From: an uncultured Flavobacteriales bacterium
GTDB lineage: Bacteria; Bacteroidota; Bacteroidia; Flavobacteriales; Vicingaceae
NCBI GenBank assembly: GCA_946886085.1
Contig: CAMPHX010000086.1
Coordinates: forward strand, 1 to 6,136
Reading direction: 5' to 3'
Length of the DNA stretch: 6,136 nucleotides
Position 1 is the first letter of the stretch. Every line of letters starts with the position of its first letter. Under the pieces are notes generated by a model. That model did no database searches. It was not told where the DNA came from and was given only the letters and a program-made list of their open reading frames with translations. The translations under genes were made by a program, and so were the position numbers. Of this stretch, positions 3,863 through 6,136 are shown piece by piece.

Positions 3863-5801
3863 ACTCTACAATAATAATCCCCAATTTATCAGAAAGTTGA
3901 GCTTTAATTTGCTCTAACAGCATAATTTTTTGGATGATTTTTATTTGATTTTCATCATCAACTCCTTTAAGTTCTTCTTGCGTTTTTTTGATGAGGTGTT
4001 TTACTTTACATAGTTTAAAAGCATGCACAGAGTTGATAACAGCTATTTCGAGTTGGTTGTTTTCTGTGTTTACAGTAATGTTGTGTTTTCCCCAATCGTT
4101 TAATTCATATTTTGTTGAAAGTAAATTAATTGCAGTATCTTTTATGGCATTATCTTCATGTTGAATTAACGTTTGTTGAGACATTATTTGCTCATCTTTA
4201 AGATGGGTGTTGTAGAGTAAAAAAATATCTTGGTAAACAGGAGTTGTAAATTCAATTTCATCACCAAGCAAAGAATGAACGATATAAGTAACAACAGGAA
4301 TTTCTCGTGTTTCTTCTTTTTCTTCTTGTATTACTTTAACTTTAATATTTTTATCGGCATAACTAATCAGTAAACGAATAATTTCTCTTTCCCAGTTTAA
4401 TAAATCTGTATTGGTAGCATCTTTTTTCTCCGTTGGGGTAAAAGATTGGTAATCGGTTTCGGTAATTGTTTCCTCCGAGATGGAAGATTGTTTTGTATAT
4501 TTTTTACGGAGTATTTTATTGATTTCGTTGATAAGAGCCTGCTCGGGAATTTCTAACAACACACTACATTCTTTGGTGTAAACCGCTCTTTTAATTTGGT
4601 CGGGAATAAGTGCAATACTACTTACAATGTCTTTAATAAGTTCAGCTCGTTTTATAGGATCTTTACCCGATTCTTCTAATAAAACGCTTATTTTAAATTG
4701 AATAAAATCTTGAGCTTTTTCTCCAATATATTCTTTTAGCTCTTCAGTAGTAGCTTTTTTAGCATACGAATCTGGATCTTCTCCATCAGGAAAAAGCACC
4801 ACTTTTACATTCATTCCTTCCTGCAAAATCATGTCAATTCCTCTAAAAGATGCTTTAATTCCGGCAATATCACCATCATAAAGTATGGTAATGTTTTTAG
4901 TGTAGCGGCTAATTAACCTAATTTGTCCTTCAGTAAGAGAAGTTCCGGAAGATGCCACCACATTTTCTACTCCGGTTTGAGATAAAGAAATTACATCGGT
5001 ATACCCTTCTACTAAAAAACAATTATCTTCCTGTGTAATGCTTTTTTTGGCAAAATAAATTCCATAAAGTACATTACTCTTATCGTAAATTTCGGATTCA
5101 GGAGAGTTAATATACTTTGCTGCTTTTTTATCGTTGGTTAATATTCTTCCGCCAAAACCTAATACTCTACCAGAGAGGTTGTGTATAGGAAACATTACTC
5201 GACCTTTAAATCGGTCAAATTTTTTATTTTCTTTAACTATGGTTAGCCCCGATTTTTCTAAATATTTAATATCGTAACCTGCGTTTTGGGCTTCATCCGT
5301 AAAGGCAGTCCATTCATCAGGACTATAACCTAACTGAAATTTTTCTATGGTTTCGGGCGTAAAACCTCTTTCTTCAAAATAACTTAAACCTATAGCTTTG
5401 CCTTTGTCGGTATTAAGCAGTTCGTTAGCAAAATATTTGGCAGCAAAATTAGAAACGATGTAAAGGCTTTCTTTTTCGTTGGCAGCCTGTATTTGAGCAT
5501 CACTTTGCTCTTCAACTTCAACTTCAATTTGGTATTTGTCGGCTAGGTACTTAAGCGCTTCAGGGTAAGTATAATGCTCGTGCTCCATTATAAAATTTAC
5601 GGAGTTTCCGGCTTTTCCGCATCCAAAACATTTATAAATTCCTTTAGCAGGAGACACCGTAAAAGAGGGAGTTTTTTCGTTGTGAAAAGGGCAATTACCC
5701 AAATAATTTGCACCTCTTTTTTTAAGCGTAACAAAGTCGCCTACAACATCTTCAATAATGCAGGCGTTAAAAATTTCATCTATGGTATCCTTTGGAATCA
5801 T
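3861..5801 (-). CDS. dnaG: DNA primase DnaG
   Basis: Cytoplasmic RNA-primer synthase of the replisome, 646 residues and complete. The N-terminal zinc-binding domain (about 1-95) has the CHC2 ligands Cys37, His40, Cys58 and Cys61 (NCPFHNEKTPSF, KCFGCGKAGN). The polymerase core has the basic primase motif RFKGRVMFPI (197-206) and GRVLGFGGR. The TOPRIM fold has the catalytic Glu265 (EGYTDV), the acidic pair in YDGD (Asp309, Asp311) and DPDSY (342-346). The region from about 450 on is the variable, mostly helical C-terminal domain that contacts the DnaB helicase. All key residues are present. ATG 5801 is preferred because the zinc finger follows at the usual distance, although no Shine-Dalgarno sequence is present. 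It is not in the rpsU-dnaG-rpoD arrangement known from proteobacteria: upstream by 6 bases is a MORN-like repeat gene, so the two are probably co-transcribed. Confidence 0.97.
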   Translation of the reverse strand: MIPKDTIDEIFNACIIEDVVGDFVTLKKRGANYLGNCPFHNEKTPSFTVSPAKGIYKCFGCGKAGNSVNFIMEHEHYTYPEALKYLADKYQIEVEVEEQSDAQIQAANEKESLYIVSNFAAKYFANELLNTDKGKAIGLSYFEERGFTPETIEKFQLGYSPDEWTAFTDEAQNAGYDIKYLEKSGLTIVKENKKFDRFKGRVMFPIHNLSGRVLGFGGRILTNDKKAAKYINSPESEIYDKSNVLYGIYFAKKSITQEDNCFLVEGYTDVISLSQTGVENVVASSGTSLTEGQIRLISRYTKNITILYDGDIAGIKASFRGIDMILQEGMNVKVVLFPDGEDPDSYAKKATTEELKEYIGEKAQDFIQFKISVLLEESGKDPIKRAELIKDIVSSIALIPDQIKRAVYTKECSVLLEIPEQALINEINKILRKKYTKQSSISEETITETDYQSFTPTEKKDATNTDLLNWEREIIRLLISYADKNIKVKVIQEEKEETREIPVVTYIVHSLLGDEIEFTTPVYQDIFLLYNTHLKDEQIMSQQTLIQHEDNAIKDTAINLLSTKYELNDWGKHNITVNTENNQLEIAVINSVHAFKLCKVKHLIKKTQEELKGVDDENQIKIIQKIMLLEQIKAQLSDKLGIIIVE

Positions 5802-5807
5802 TACGTT

Positions 5808-6136
5808 TTAATCAAATTTTTTTTCGCTATTCAAACTTCCGTCTTTACTGTAAAATTTCCACACTCCTGATTCTTTTCCATCGGTATAAAAGCCTTCATA
5901 AAGTTTATTGCCATTTTCATGGTAAACGGTGGTAAATCCATTTCTTACTCCATTTACAAACTCTCCTTCACTTTGTTTTTTGCCCGATTTAAAATAAGCC
6001 ACCCAAACACCATGTCTGAGGTTGTTTGTTATAGGTCCTTTCATTTTTAATTCCCCGGTTGGGAATAAAATCTTTTCTTCAATTTTAATTTCCTCCTGAT
6101 TTTCGTTGAGTTTATAAACACCAACTACTTTAGGAG
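5808..6136 (-). CDS. MORN-like (MORN_2) repeat protein, 3' part
   Basis: The window shows the last 108 residues; the frame is open at the window edge, so the start lies beyond it. An internal Met codon at 6044 is not a convincing start, because the repeat pattern begins before it. From visible residue 24 there are three repeats of exactly 24 residues (24-47, 48-71, 72-95) and a partial fourth (96-108). Each has the pattern aromatic/H-x-x-G near the start, E/K-G in the middle and G-V/F-W/T-x-x-Y at the end, as in HGVWVAY and SGVWKFY. This is the MORN_2 (YwqK-like) type seen in many Bacteroidota proteins of unknown role, usually beta-strand scaffolds. The region before the repeats is charged (NQEEIKIEEK). 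It ends 6 bases before dnaG, which implies one transcript, but nothing in the sequence ties it to replication. Confidence 0.8.
   Translation of the reverse strand, partial: PKVVGVYKLNENQEEIKIEEKILFPTGELKMKGPITNNLRHGVWVAYFKSGKKQSEGEFVNGVRNGFTTVYHENGNKLYEGFYTDGKESGVWKFYSKDGSLNSEKKFD

Noticed and set aside
5574..5870. A 98-codon plus-strand frame opposite the dnaG start and the repeat gene end
   Set aside because: It runs antisense across two supported genes, including the conserved zinc-finger part of dnaG.

Overview
The window looks like chromosomal DNA from a low-GC member of the Bacteroidota, most likely Flavobacteriia or a relative. The reasons are a TonB-dependent receptor with an N-terminal carboxypeptidase-regulatory-like domain, a small secreted protein of the HYC_CC_PP type known mainly from this phylum, AT-rich leaders without Shine-Dalgarno sequences, and a DnaG most like those of flavobacteria. 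The assignment is inference from protein features; no rRNA or other strong marker is present.

The left half (1-3823, + strand) carries four genes, all for proteins with a Sec-type signal peptide. They are a small cysteine-rich HYC_CC_PP-like protein (24-419), a 732-residue TonB-dependent receptor with a Cys-Cys pair in its plug (491-2689), a periplasmic heavy-metal-associated (HMA) protein with CxxC and a C-terminal Cys-Cys (2866-3216), and a secreted single-domain cupin (3425-3823). The first three form a plausible envelope pathway for copper or another thiophilic metal: outer-membrane entry, a small thiol-rich helper, and a periplasmic HMA carrier. The cupin has its own candidate promoter and may be only a neighbour.

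The two large gaps between these genes hold non-coding structure. The 176-base gap at 2690-2865 contains a GC-rich segment that can fold as a three-way junction, lying inside two nested pairs of direct repeats; the outer pair duplicates the end of the receptor gene. The 208-base gap at 3217-3424 contains a 140-base element with perfect 14-base terminal inverted repeats, starting two bases after the HMA stop codon. It has an internal hairpin whose mismatches suit RNA copied from the minus strand. Both look like small dispersed repeats, which a genome search could confirm.

The right half is on the minus strand and converges on the cupin gene. It holds a complete dnaG primase (5801-3861), preceded by only 6 bases by the 3' part of a MORN-like repeat gene whose start lies beyond the window. 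No tRNA, rRNA, CRISPR array or complete insertion sequence was seen.
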